A stretch of 64,000 nt of DNA from Paracoccus sanguinis. GTDB lineage: Bacteria > Pseudomonadota > Alphaproteobacteria > Rhodobacterales > Rhodobacteraceae. Location: contig NZ_FNNA01000008.1 in NCBI RefSeq assembly GCF_900106665.1, positions 24,142-88,141 on the forward strand, in the 5' to 3' direction. Each line of letters begins with the position of its first letter. Within the stretch, counting starts at the first letter, position 1. Below are positions 34,694 to 43,200 of this stretch, in pieces. A program made the translations under genes and the position numbers. The notes under the pieces were generated by a model. The model was not told where the DNA came from. It ran no database searches and was given only the letters and a program-made list of their open reading frames with translations.

Positions 34694-35038
34694 CTAGAGA
34701 AGTGCGCAGAAGCCGCTTGTCGTCATCCACTTCGCACGATCGAGATGGGTGCTGTAGACGCGAAATGCGCGGTCGATGTCTTTGGAGTGGTCGAGGTCGA
34801 ACAATGACGCGACGATTTCGCGCCAATCAGCGCCCTGCCGATCAGCGTCAAGCAGGCGAATGTATAGCTTCAAATGCGCTTTATCGTACGCGGTCAGCGC
34901 GGTTCCTAATGGCGGCTGGTCGAGAAAATCGTGCTTTGTCACAGCGTCCCCCGAGCGGGAGATGTATCCGTTGTGGAGGAAATTGTTAACGTGCCTTTTA
35001 CCTTCCGGCTTCGCGACGAGCCAGACGAATGCGAGCAC
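34694..35038 (-). CDS. DUF2285 family protein
   Basis: 114-residue protein starting at GTG 35038. The C-terminal part carries the DUF2285 signature found in integrative and conjugative elements of proteobacteria: a YDKAHLKLYIRLLDADRQGADW-type helix pair (about 52-73, quoted in part) and LFDLDHSKDIDRAFRVY, ending in HLDRAKWMTTSG. DUF2285 proteins are predicted DNA-binding regulators. It lies 24 bp downstream of the XRE regulator gene, in the usual regulator pair of such elements. An N-terminal DUF6499-like part that often precedes it is missing. Confidence 0.8.
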   Translation of the reverse strand: MLAFVWLVAKPEGKRHVNNFLHNGYISRSGDAVTKHDFLDQPPLGTALTAYDKAHLKLYIRLLDADRQGADWREIVASLFDLDHSKDIDRAFRVYSTHLDRAKWMTTSGFCALL

Positions 35039-35062
35039 ACGATGCAGGGACGAGACTGGTTA

Positions 35063-35305
35063 TCAGGCTTCGGCCTTTCCATGAACCAACAGCACTCCCA
35101 CACTCTGGTCGGAGTGCATGAAGACGATCCCTGCTCGTTCGAAGGCGCGCCTGACTTCGCCGCGTGTGCTCTCATAAACCTCGAGACCGCTTGCGGATTC
35201 GAGGCGCTTCAGCGCGGTCAGTGATACTCGGGCCTTGTCAGCGAGCGTCTCCTGCGTCCAACCCAGCAACGCGCGTGCGGCCCGCGATTGTCGGGCGGTG
35301 ATCAT
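35063..35305 (-). CDS. XRE-family transcriptional regulator
   Basis: Small Cro/CI-type regulator of 80 residues. The HTH covers about 3-45, with recognition region WTQETLADKARVSLTALKRLES. A strong Shine-Dalgarno (GGGAGGTGAT) precedes the ATG at 35305. The start codon lies within a perfect 14-bp palindrome, suggesting autoregulation. It precedes the DUF2285 gene and probably controls the element's transfer or maintenance genes. Confidence 0.85.
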   Translation of the reverse strand: MITARQSRAARALLGWTQETLADKARVSLTALKRLESASGLEVYESTRGEVRRAFERAGIVFMHSDQSVGVLLVHGKAEA

Positions 35306-35313
35306 GCATGATC
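35300..35313. promoter_or_regulatory. Perfect palindrome at XRE start codon
   Basis: GATCATGCATGATC reads identically on both strands and contains the start codon of the XRE gene. Binding here would block initiation complex formation or transcription, so it is a candidate autoregulatory operator. Confidence 0.5.
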
Positions 35314-35452
35314 ACCTCCCACTCGGACCTACGCGCACGCCAGAACTACGACTATAATAGTCGCTTCATGTGGGCGGGGCTACCAATTTGTCGCTGGCTG
35401 GCTGCGCCGGCTGCGATTTTCGCGCCGACTGATTCGGTCGCCTTGAACTTCG

Positions 35453-35479
35453 AAGGCCCCGTCCATCGGACGGGGCCTT
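35453..35479 (-). terminator. Hairpin after DUF736 gene
   Basis: AAGGCCCCGTCC (35453-35464) pairs perfectly with GGACGGGGCCTT (35468-35479) around a 3-nt loop, 9 bp past the DUF736 stop. The T-run on the minus strand is weak, but stem strength and place fit transcription termination. Confidence 0.65.
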
Positions 35480-35488
35480 GCGCGGGCC

Positions 35489-35815
35489 TCAGTCGCTGCG
35501 CCGCCCGTTCGGACGGGACCAGATCAGCGAGAAGGTGTCGGCGTCCTCGTCGTCGAAGAGGTTGGCGTAGATCGGGGCGTTGAAGCTGGGGTCATCGAGC
35601 TTCAGGCCCATATAGTCGCGGCCCTCGTTGGAGCGCTTGGACCAGGCGGCGCCGATCTCCGCGCGGCCGACTAGGACCCGTTGGCTGGGGGCGTTCTCGC
35701 CGGTGGCGCGCTGGTCGGGGACGATGCGCACGTTCTTGGCCTGGACGCTGAGGGTGACGATTTCGCCGCTGAACTCGTTCGAGCCGCTATTCTTGAAGGT
35801 GCCGATGGTCGCCAT
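35489..35815 (-). CDS. DUF736 family protein
   Basis: 108-residue DUF736 protein, starting MATIGTFKN at 35815, full family length. Typical stretches are FSGEIVTLSVQAKNVRIVPD, the GAAWSKRSNEGRDYMGLKLDDPSF core and LIWSRPNGRR at the end. DUF736 genes are hallmark accessory genes of alphaproteobacterial conjugative elements and plasmids; their molecular role is unknown. The gene is followed by a strong hairpin. Confidence 0.92.
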   Translation of the reverse strand: MATIGTFKNSGSNEFSGEIVTLSVQAKNVRIVPDQRATGENAPSQRVLVGRAEIGAAWSKRSNEGRDYMGLKLDDPSFNAPIYANLFDDEDADTFSLIWSRPNGRRSD

Positions 35816-36377
35816 TGTAAGTCTCCGTTTTACGTTCCCGAGCCCGCACCATTGCGGCCTCGATGGCGATCGGCAGGCCGGAGGCGATCGACGGCGCACC
35901 CCGCAGGGGCTTGACAGCTAAGGAGGGCTTTCTTGTTTCGCGAGGAATGGCGGCGCAGCCGGCAGGGGAAGAAAGTTTGACGCGGCTGTTGCGTCATAGG
36001 CGATCGAGGCGAAGCCGGCCTTCGGCCAGATCAGGCCATTGAAGAGGCCGTATGGAGCGGTCGAGGCACGGGGAGGTAACGGAGAAGATGGCGGCCATCG
36101 CGCAACGGCAAACCGGCCGCACGGCGGCTCACCGGCTTCCTCTCCTCCCGCCAAGCTGACGCTGCTGCATCTTGGCTTCCCGCCGCCGCGATGGAGATCG
36201 CCGCGTCCGATGTCCGGTGCTCGCCAAGGCACGGCGCAGCTCCCACAGCGCTCCAGAGAAGACCGCCTTTCCGGACTAGCGTCGATCCGTGCCCATACGC
36301 CGCCCACCGCTCGACATGAGACGACGGAAAGACCACCACAACGACTGGCCTGATCCTCCTAACGGCGACGACGAAGA
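35816..36377. other. Gap without supported gene in mobile element
   Basis: About 560 bp between DUF736 and the membrane-protein gene. An open frame at 35918..36307 (minus) gives Pro/Arg/Ser-rich sequence without conserved blocks. Noncoding regions of this type recur between genes of these elements. No repeat or RNA recognised. Confidence 0.45.
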
Positions 36378-36821
36378 TCAGGCCCGCGCGAGATCCCGGT
36401 CGGACGGGGCCGGAGCCGCCGCCATTCCAGCGACCCGCACGAACGCGGTAATGCCGACCGCGACCGCGCCGATGACGGAGAACGCGATTTGCCAAGTGTC
36501 GGACGGCATGAGGTGCTTCACGATGCCATGGGTGGCATGGAAGCCGGCGATTGCCGCCGGGACGACGAAGGCAGCGGCGACGATCACCTTGAGCCACATC
36601 GGCCGGACGAAGGTGAGCAGCAGATGACCGGCCGCCAGGGTCATGGCGGCCGCGATAGCGCCGACAAAGACCGCGCCGGCAATTCCGGCCCCCATGCCGT
36701 GGGCCCAAGCCCCTGCGGTCACGCCGACGAACGCCGGCAGCGCGAAGATAGCCAGCGTGAACAGCAGCCAGCAGAACAGGCCGATGGCAGTGAGGGATGC
36801 GAGTATTGCGAGGATGATCAT
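36378..36821 (-). CDS. Small four-helix membrane protein
   Basis: 147-residue inner-membrane protein with four hydrophobic segments at about 2-32 (two closely spaced), 46-70, 77-98 and 112-132. Gly/Ala-rich helices (GAWAHGMGAGIAGAVFVGAI) resemble small uncharacterised membrane proteins found beside DUF736 and DUF2493 genes in ICEs. No enzymatic motif. A role in surface exclusion or conjugation is possible but not supported by sequence. The C-terminal 12 residues are charged and cytoplasmic-like. Confidence 0.7.
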   Translation of the reverse strand: MIILAILASLTAIGLFCWLLFTLAIFALPAFVGVTAGAWAHGMGAGIAGAVFVGAIAAAMTLAAGHLLLTFVRPMWLKVIVAAAFVVPAAIAGFHATHGIVKHLMPSDTWQIAFSVIGAVAVGITAFVRVAGMAAAPAPSDRDLARA

Positions 36822-36958
36822 GGTGGTGGCGTCCGTGAAAAGTCTGACTGTCGCGCCTCCACCACCACCACGGCGCGCTTGAACTATAGCCGAAAATCGG
36901 CTGCGTCGGGAGCGGAAATCGCGTGGGATTTCCGCCAGGCGACGCCAGTTCGCACCTG

Positions 36959-37126
36959 TTATGGGGCCAACGGATCGATCTCGTGGACGATCGCGGCCAT
37001 ATCGCCGTCATACTCGCTGGCGGGGGTCACCGAGAGGCTGCCGTCGCCGGCCTGAAAGATGATGATGGCGGCCATCAGGGTGGTGGCGAGACTGAAGGCG
37101 AAGGCGTGGGCGTCGTTAAGAGACAT
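36959..37126 (-). CDS. Small ORF, 55 aa
   Basis: A 55-residue open frame starting MSLNDAHAFAF at ATG 37126, with GGAG eight bases upstream, ending DPLAP. It contains a hydrophobic stretch LMAAIIIFQ and an acidic second half. Same strand as its neighbours, in an otherwise empty 530-bp interval. The ribosome site, codon quality and place make it a plausible real gene of the element; its function is unknown. Confidence 0.5.
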   Translation of the reverse strand: MSLNDAHAFAFSLATTLMAAIIIFQAGDGSLSVTPASEYDGDMAAIVHEIDPLAP

Positions 37127-37352
37127 CGATCCGGCTCCTGTTTAAGCGGAGGACCATCCCCCGCTGACAGGCGCCCGAAGTGTCGGGCTGAGCGCTGCAA
37201 TCACCGCGCAGGCGCAGCCGGAGCGGCGGCATGCTCGCATAGCCGACCCTTTACGGGTTGATGGCGTCAGGCGATCAGTCTGACCAAGGATCAGCGCAGA
37301 TAAGCGGGGGTGGTTTTCGCGTCAGGAGCCCCGGTGATGCCGGGATCAGGCG

Positions 37353-37931
37353 TTAGTCGAGCTCGATCGTTTTGCCGCGGTCCTTTTCGAGGCGGTTCAG
37401 ATATTTATTCAGGCTGACGGTTACGAAGTGCTCAGTGTGAACGACAGCTTCCAGGAAGTCGGCGATCTCGTTGACAGGGACTGCCATCGTCCACAGGTGC
37501 CGGATGACAAGACGTTCGGCCTCCTCCTTCACCGCGAGCGTGAGGCGAACGATGTCCGACGCGTCGGTGTGTGCGGCTATTGAGTTCCGCAGACCAATGA
37601 GACGTTCGTGGATCTGCTTCCCGTCGTCAGATCCCTCGTAGACCTTCTTCGCATCAAGCATCGGAACTCCCGATCCTGACGATGCAAAGCAGCGGCAGTA
37701 GGCCATGATACCGGCGACGAAAAACGCCTGCTGGCGGAGCGAGTTTTCCATTTCGCCGAGCTCGACCGGGTGATCGCGCACCCACTCGAAGTTGGTGCGC
37801 GCGTTGACGAGGTGCATCAGCATATGTGTCCACGACGAAAGACGCTCAAATCCGGGAGCATCGAGCGTGAACCCTTCGGCGACGATTTGCGCCATATGCG
37901 TTTCGTAGTCTTCGTCCGTGATTGTGCTCAT
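37353..37931 (-). CDS. Hypothetical protein with HEPN-like motif
   Basis: 192-residue, all-helical protein. It contains GLRNSIAAHTD with Arg115-Asn116 and His121, matching the R(N)x4-6H motif of HEPN ribonucleases, preceded by long helices as in that fold. A HEPN assignment is suggestive only; the motif is short and other helical families show it by chance. No antitoxin (MNT, ParD) gene is adjacent: neighbours are a 55-aa ORF and a DUF2493 gene. If real, it would be an RNA-cleaving defence or abortive protein carried by the element. Confidence 0.6.
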   Translation of the reverse strand: MSTITDEDYETHMAQIVAEGFTLDAPGFERLSSWTHMLMHLVNARTNFEWVRDHPVELGEMENSLRQQAFFVAGIMAYCRCFASSGSGVPMLDAKKVYEGSDDGKQIHERLIGLRNSIAAHTDASDIVRLTLAVKEEAERLVIRHLWTMAVPVNEIADFLEAVVHTEHFVTVSLNKYLNRLEKDRGKTIELD

Positions 37932-38015
37932 TGCATTCCCGCCGTTCGTCCAGTGGGTAAGTAGACACGGCGTTGGCTGCGTTCCAGGGTTCCGCCATTT
38001 TGGTAGAGGCAGCGC

Positions 38016-38939
38016 TCACGCGCCGCCGAACTTCCAGACCGGAATGCCGAGCTTCTTGGCCTTGTCGGCGAGGTTGTCGTTGATCCCCGTGCCCGGGAAG
38101 TGCATCACGCCCTTCGGCACGATCTCGAGCATCTGGTCGTTGCGCTTGAATGGTGCGGCTCGGCCGTGTTTCGTCCAGTCGGGCGCGAAGCCAATCTGTG
38201 GCACCTTGCGGTTGGTCGCCCAGAGGGAGGCAATCTCCTCGGCGCCCTTCGGCGATTTGCCATGCACGAGGACCATGTCGGGGTGCTTCTCATGCACCTG
38301 GTCGAGCTTGGCCCAGACGAGTCGGTGATCGTTGAAGTCGAGCCCGCCGGTGACGACGATCTTGGGGCCGGGAGGCAGGAGGATTTCCTGTTCGGCCCGC
38401 TTCTTCGCCATCAGGAAGTCGCGGCTGTCGATCATCGCGGAGGTGAGGTTGCGATGGTTGACCTTCGATCCGCTGCGCGGGAGCCACGGCTTGCCGATCT
38501 GGCGCTCGTAGTGTTCGGCTGCCTGGTCGCGCATCAGCTCGAAGGCGTTCTGGCGCTCGATCAGGGTCATGCCCTCGGCGATCAGGCGCTCCAGTTCGAC
38601 GGACTTCACCTCGCTGCCGTCCTGTTCGCGCTGCGCCCGCTTCTGGGCCTGCTCGTTGTCGTCCAGTTCCGGGGCGATCCGGTCGGTGGCGCGGTGGAAG
38701 ACGCAGACGGTCGACCAAAGGAGATCGTCGAGGTCGGGTTCGAGGCGGGTGTCCTCCAGGGTGCCGATGAGGGCGTCGAAGATATCGGCGACGGCCCCCG
38801 CGACCTGGTTGCCGTCGGGTAGCAGACGCTGGTCGGGCTCGTCGGCGAAGGGGCGGTAGCCGTGAAGCTGGAGTTCGTTCAGGACATGGTCGGTGGGTGA
38901 GGATTCGTGGTGCGGTTCGTACTCGTCGTGATCGCGCAT
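38016..38939 (-). CDS. DUF2493 protein (SLOG-type nucleotide-binding domain)
   Basis: 307-residue protein from ATG 38939 (MRDHDEYEPH), which has GGAG upstream; the ATG at 38981 lacks one. The C-terminal 120 residues form the DUF2493/YspA-like SLOG domain: KIVVTGGLDFNDHRLVWAKLD, MVLVHGKSPKGAEEIASLWA, then NDQMLEIVPKGVMHFPGTGIND. SLOG proteins bind nucleotides or nucleotide-derived signals. The N-terminal part (1-180) is charged and helical. DUF2493 genes are standard cargo of alphaproteobacterial conjugative elements and are thought to sense nucleotide ligands; substrate unknown. Confidence 0.85.
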   Translation of the reverse strand: MRDHDEYEPHHESSPTDHVLNELQLHGYRPFADEPDQRLLPDGNQVAGAVADIFDALIGTLEDTRLEPDLDDLLWSTVCVFHRATDRIAPELDDNEQAQKRAQREQDGSEVKSVELERLIAEGMTLIERQNAFELMRDQAAEHYERQIGKPWLPRSGSKVNHRNLTSAMIDSRDFLMAKKRAEQEILLPPGPKIVVTGGLDFNDHRLVWAKLDQVHEKHPDMVLVHGKSPKGAEEIASLWATNRKVPQIGFAPDWTKHGRAAPFKRNDQMLEIVPKGVMHFPGTGINDNLADKAKKLGIPVWKFGGA

Positions 38940-39248
38940 GGGATGCTCCGTCGGTTGGACCGCGACCGTCGCGGCCTTCATGGCGACGAAAGCCAGCGGG
39001 CGGGGCGGCCCTGCACCCGGAGCGGAGCGCAGGGCCGAGCGTCAGCGGAGGATGGCGAAGGCCGGCGATTTTGCTTCGCGATGGAAAGGCGCGGTACGCG
39101 CCGCCGGAAAATCGTCGGCCGCAGCCATTGTCGGGCCGGCCCGTTTGCTGGCCGATCGCCCTCTCGAAGGCCGAGGCGCGGTCCCCCTCCGATGGATTGA
39201 CGCATCCGCCGAGCACGGCGGCGAACCGCAGGCTCATTCTCCTACCAG
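38940..39248. other. Gap upstream of DUF2493 gene
   Basis: About 310 bp with several inverted GC-rich words (for example GCCCTGCACCCGGAGCGGAGCGCAGGGC near 39008-39036, quoted in two halves: GCCCTGC and GCAGGGC). No supported gene. Likely 5' regulatory DNA of the DUF2493 gene. Confidence 0.4.
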
Positions 39249-40286
39249 CTATGCCGCCAACGCCATGAAGCGGGCGACGTCCTGCGGCGCGACCTGCAAC
39301 CGGGCTTCCATGCGCAGTGCATCCAGGCCGAGCGTGCGCAGATCCTCGTTGAAGTCGTCCAGCTCCGGCGAGATGACGATCGGCTCGATGCCGGCCGCGT
39401 TCGCCCGTTCGATCAGGGTGTCGCGGGCCCCGTCACCGGCCGGATCCTTGTCGCGGACGATGTAGAGCCGGCGCAACGTGTCGGGAAACAGGATGGCGGC
39501 GAGATGTGCCGCTGAAAGGGCCGCTAGCATTGGCATGTCGGGAAGAACCTGTCGGAGCGACAGAACGGTCTCGATGCCTTCGCCTGCCGCCATCACCTCG
39601 CCACCGATGCCGAAGCGGACCGCATGCCCGAGAAGATCGCCCATTGCTCGCCTTGGCGTGTCGATCGGCGCCTTGTCGCGGCGCCGGGGATCGAGCCAGG
39701 TGCGATGCGCCCCGGTGATCTTGCCGTCGAGGTCGGTGACGGCCGCGATCATCGCCGGCCAGGTCTCGGTCGGCGAATGCTCGTCGGGTCGATAATAGCA
39801 GCGCGGGTGGAAGTGCAGGCTTCCGGTTCCGCGTAAATCCGTAATGCCGCGTTCCCGTAAATACGCCTGTACGAGCGTGCCGTAGATCGGCTGCGACATG
39901 CGAACCAGGCGGCGCGCCGCCTCCGGAGACCCATGCGGCGCCGGGCTGCGCCGCTGGTGGTCACGGGGTTCAGGCTCGGGCGGCGGCAAAGAGAGGAAGG
40001 TCCGGGCCTCCTCAGCGACGTCCTTGAAGTCGATGAGACCGCAGCTCTCCTGGATGACGTCGAGGAGATCGCCATGCTCGCCGGTTGCTGCATCGGTCCA
40101 TTTGCCGGCGGGACCCTTGGGCGTGTCCTTGAGGCGGACGTACATCGAGCGCCCCGGTGTGTTGCGCACATCGCCCACCAGCCAGTAGCCTCCCTCGCGT
40201 CTGCCATTGGAGAGATAATGCCGGCATACCGCCTCGGCCTGCCGGCCGAGACGGTGCGCGAGATCGGACGCGTCCTGACGTGCCAT
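39249..40286 (-). CDS. Toprim domain protein (DUF7146-like primase)
   Basis: 345-residue primase-like protein from ATG 40286. The N-terminal zinc-ribbon region of DnaG primases is replaced by a domain with WLVGDV and LLDVIQESCGL. The Toprim domain has Glu in EGIET (236-240) and the DKD pair (279-281). Such proteins accompany the strawberry-notch-like helicase in alphaproteobacterial ICEs, and here the start overlaps that gene's stop by one base (shared A). It probably serves element replication or repair after transfer. The primase activity is inferred. Confidence 0.83.
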   Translation of the reverse strand: MARQDASDLAHRLGRQAEAVCRHYLSNGRREGGYWLVGDVRNTPGRSMYVRLKDTPKGPAGKWTDAATGEHGDLLDVIQESCGLIDFKDVAEEARTFLSLPPPEPEPRDHQRRSPAPHGSPEAARRLVRMSQPIYGTLVQAYLRERGITDLRGTGSLHFHPRCYYRPDEHSPTETWPAMIAAVTDLDGKITGAHRTWLDPRRRDKAPIDTPRRAMGDLLGHAVRFGIGGEVMAAGEGIETVLSLRQVLPDMPMLAALSAAHLAAILFPDTLRRLYIVRDKDPAGDGARDTLIERANAAGIEPIVISPELDDFNEDLRTLGLDALRMEARLQVAPQDVARFMALAA

Positions 40287-43200
40287 CACGCGGCCTCCCG
40301 TTCTGAGATACGCGCCACGGGGAAGGTGTCGAGCAGCTTGGCCAGGATGGCGGGCCCGGCAGCGTCGACCGGCACGAAGAAACGGAGCTTCCACGAGATG
40401 ATCTCGCTGAACAGGCCATAGGCCCGCAACCGGTCCCGCATCGCCTCGGTGAAGCCGGTCAACTCCAGTCGCTGGGCGCTCATGACGCGCGCGCGGCGAA
40501 GCTGAAGGCCGTCGGCGAGATCGAGGATCGTCGTTCCTTCCATCAGCGCGGTGAAGGCTTGTTCCGGCGTCAGCGACGTGGCGCCCATTGTGACGGCATC
40601 CGCCGCCCAGGCCGGCGAAACGCGGCGGCCGATGATGCGCTCGCCTGCATCGGTCTGGAGTCGGTAGACGCGGGTCGACTCGTTGGGCAGGCGCTTCCAG
40701 ATCGGTAGCAGCAGTCCCGCGACGATATGGATCGTGCTGTCGGAAAACTCCGGCACATCGTTCAGCTCCGCCCACCATGCGGCGGCAAAGGCGCCTCGAT
40801 CGGCTTCCTCCCAATGGCTTTCGTCCATCATGCGCAGCGGCGCGTAATGTTGCTCCATCGGCCGGATCAGGCAGACACGCCGTTCGATGTCGCCGTCGTC
40901 GAGCATCATCGACGGTGCGGTAACCTGCACGGCGGCGCGACCGGAGCGGCCGTTGACCAGCAGTCGCGCGCGTGGATCGGAAAGTTGGTCGAGCGCGTCG
41001 GCGAGGCTCGTCGGCCGATTGCGCTCCCGGCGGGTGATGGTGAGCAGCCGCGTTTCGGCACTGGTGCCCGGATGGGTGTGGATCACCTGGGCGTCGGTGA
41101 CGATAAAGCTCTCGGCCTGCAGCGTCTCGAGTCCGATGTCATAGACGCCGCTGCGGATCGCGCCCTCGACCTTGGCGGTCAGGAGCTGCTCAAACGCCGT
41201 AAAGAGCACGCCCTGCAAGTCGATGGTGAGCGCCAGCAGACGATTCAGGAAGGTGGTGATCGGCGGCAACTCATCCTTGATGCCGTTATCGTCCATGAGC
41301 TTGAGACCGGTGGCGGACTCGAAGCGGTCGAGCGAGCAACCTTCCACCTTGCCCCGCACGAGCAGCAGGTAGAGGTGGCGAAGCGCGTCGAGCGCGTAGG
41401 GGCTTTCCAGATTGTCCTCGGGCCGGAACAAGCCTTGGCCGCCCGTCTGGCGCTGGCCGCGCGTGATGGCGCCGAGCGTGTCGAGCCGGCGCGCGATCGA
41501 CGAGAGGAAGCGCTTTTCGGCCTTCACATCGCTGGCGATCGGCCGGAAGAGCGGCGGCTGCGCCTGGTTGGTGCGGTTGGTGCGGCCGAGCCCCTGGATC
41601 GCCGCGTCGGCCTTCCACCCCGGCTCCAGAAGATAGTGGATGCGCAGGCGCTGGTTCCGGGCGGCGAGATCGGCGTGATAGCTGCGCCCCGTGCCGCCGG
41701 CATCCGAGAAGACGAGGATGCGCTTCTGGTCGTCCATGAAGGCGGCCGCCTCGGCGAGATTGGCGGACGCCGCCCGGTTCTCGACGGCAAGGCGCTCGCC
41801 CTTGCGCACCACGCGCCGCGAGCGGCCGGTGACCTCGGCGACGACATCGGTGCCGAAGCGCTGGACGATCTGATCAAGGGCGCCGGGCACAGGCTCAAGC
41901 GATGCGAGCCGCTCGATCAGCTCATCGCGGCGGGCGAAGGCCTCCCGGCTCTCTACGGGCTGGCCGTCCCGGTAGACCGGCCGCGACGATAGATTGCCCT
42001 CGCTGTCGGAGAACGGCTCGTAAAGCTGCACCGGGAAGGAATGGGCGAGGTAGTCGAGGACGTATTCGCGCGGCGTGATGTCGATCCGGATGTCGTTCCA
42101 TTCCTCGGGCGGGATCTCGGCCAGGCGCCGCTCCATCAGCGCTTCGCCGGTCGAAACGATCTGGATAACAGCGCTGTGCCCGTCGGCCAGGTCCTGCTCG
42201 ATCGAGCGGATCAGCGTCGGGGTCTTCATGCTGGTCAGGAGATGGCCGAAGAAGCGCTGTTTGGCGCTCTCGAAGGCCGAACGCGCGGCCGACTTGGCCT
42301 GCCGGTTCAGCGTGCCGCTGTCGCCGGTGATGTTGGCGGCCTGCATCGCCGCGTCGAGATGGTTGTGAATGATGGCGAAGGCGTCGGCATAGGCATCATA
42401 GATGCGCGTCTGCTCGGGCGTGAGCTGATGTTCGACCAGCTCATATTCCACGCCGTCATAGGAGAGAGACCGGGCCGTGTAGAGGCCGAGCGCGCGCAGG
42501 TCACGGGCGAGCACCTCCATGGCCGCGACGCCGCCATTCTCAACGGCTTCGACGAACTCGGCGCGATTGGCGAAGGGAAAATCGTCTCCGCCCCACAGGC
42601 CGAGCCGCTGGGCGTAGGCGAGATTATGGACGGTGGTCGCGACGGTCGCCGAGACGTAGACGACGCGGGCGTTCGGCAGCGCGTGCTGGAGCCGGAGCCC
42701 CGCACGGCCTTGCTGCGACGGGGCGACGTCGCCGCGCTCTCCCTTGCCGCCGCCGGCGTTCTGCATCGCGTGGGACTCGTCGAAAATGATCACTCCGTCG
42801 AAATCGGAGCCCAACCATTCGACGATCTGCTTGACCCGCGAAAGCTTCTCCCCACGGTCGTCGGACCGTAGCGTGGCGTAGGTGGTGAATAGGACGCCTT
42901 CGTTCAGCCGGATTGGCGTACCCTGCGGGAAGCGCGGCAGCGGCGTGACCAGCAAGCGTTCCATGCCGAGCGCCGACCAATCGCGCTGGGCGTCCTCCAG
43001 CAGCTTGTCCGACTTCGAGATCCAGCGTGCCTTGCGGCGGCCCTGAAGCCAGTTGTCGAGGATGATGCCGGCCGATTGGCGGCCTTTGCCGGCGCCGGTG
43101 CCGTCGCCAAACATGAAGCCACGGCGGAAGCGGATGGCGTTCGGCGCATCGTTCGGCGCCGCGGTGACGAGATCGCCGGTCTCGTCCACGGTCCAGGCGC

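Noticed and set aside
35918..36307. Minus-strand open frame (129 aa) between DUF736 and membrane protein
   Set aside because: Pro/Ser/Arg-rich without conserved blocks; treated as noncoding.
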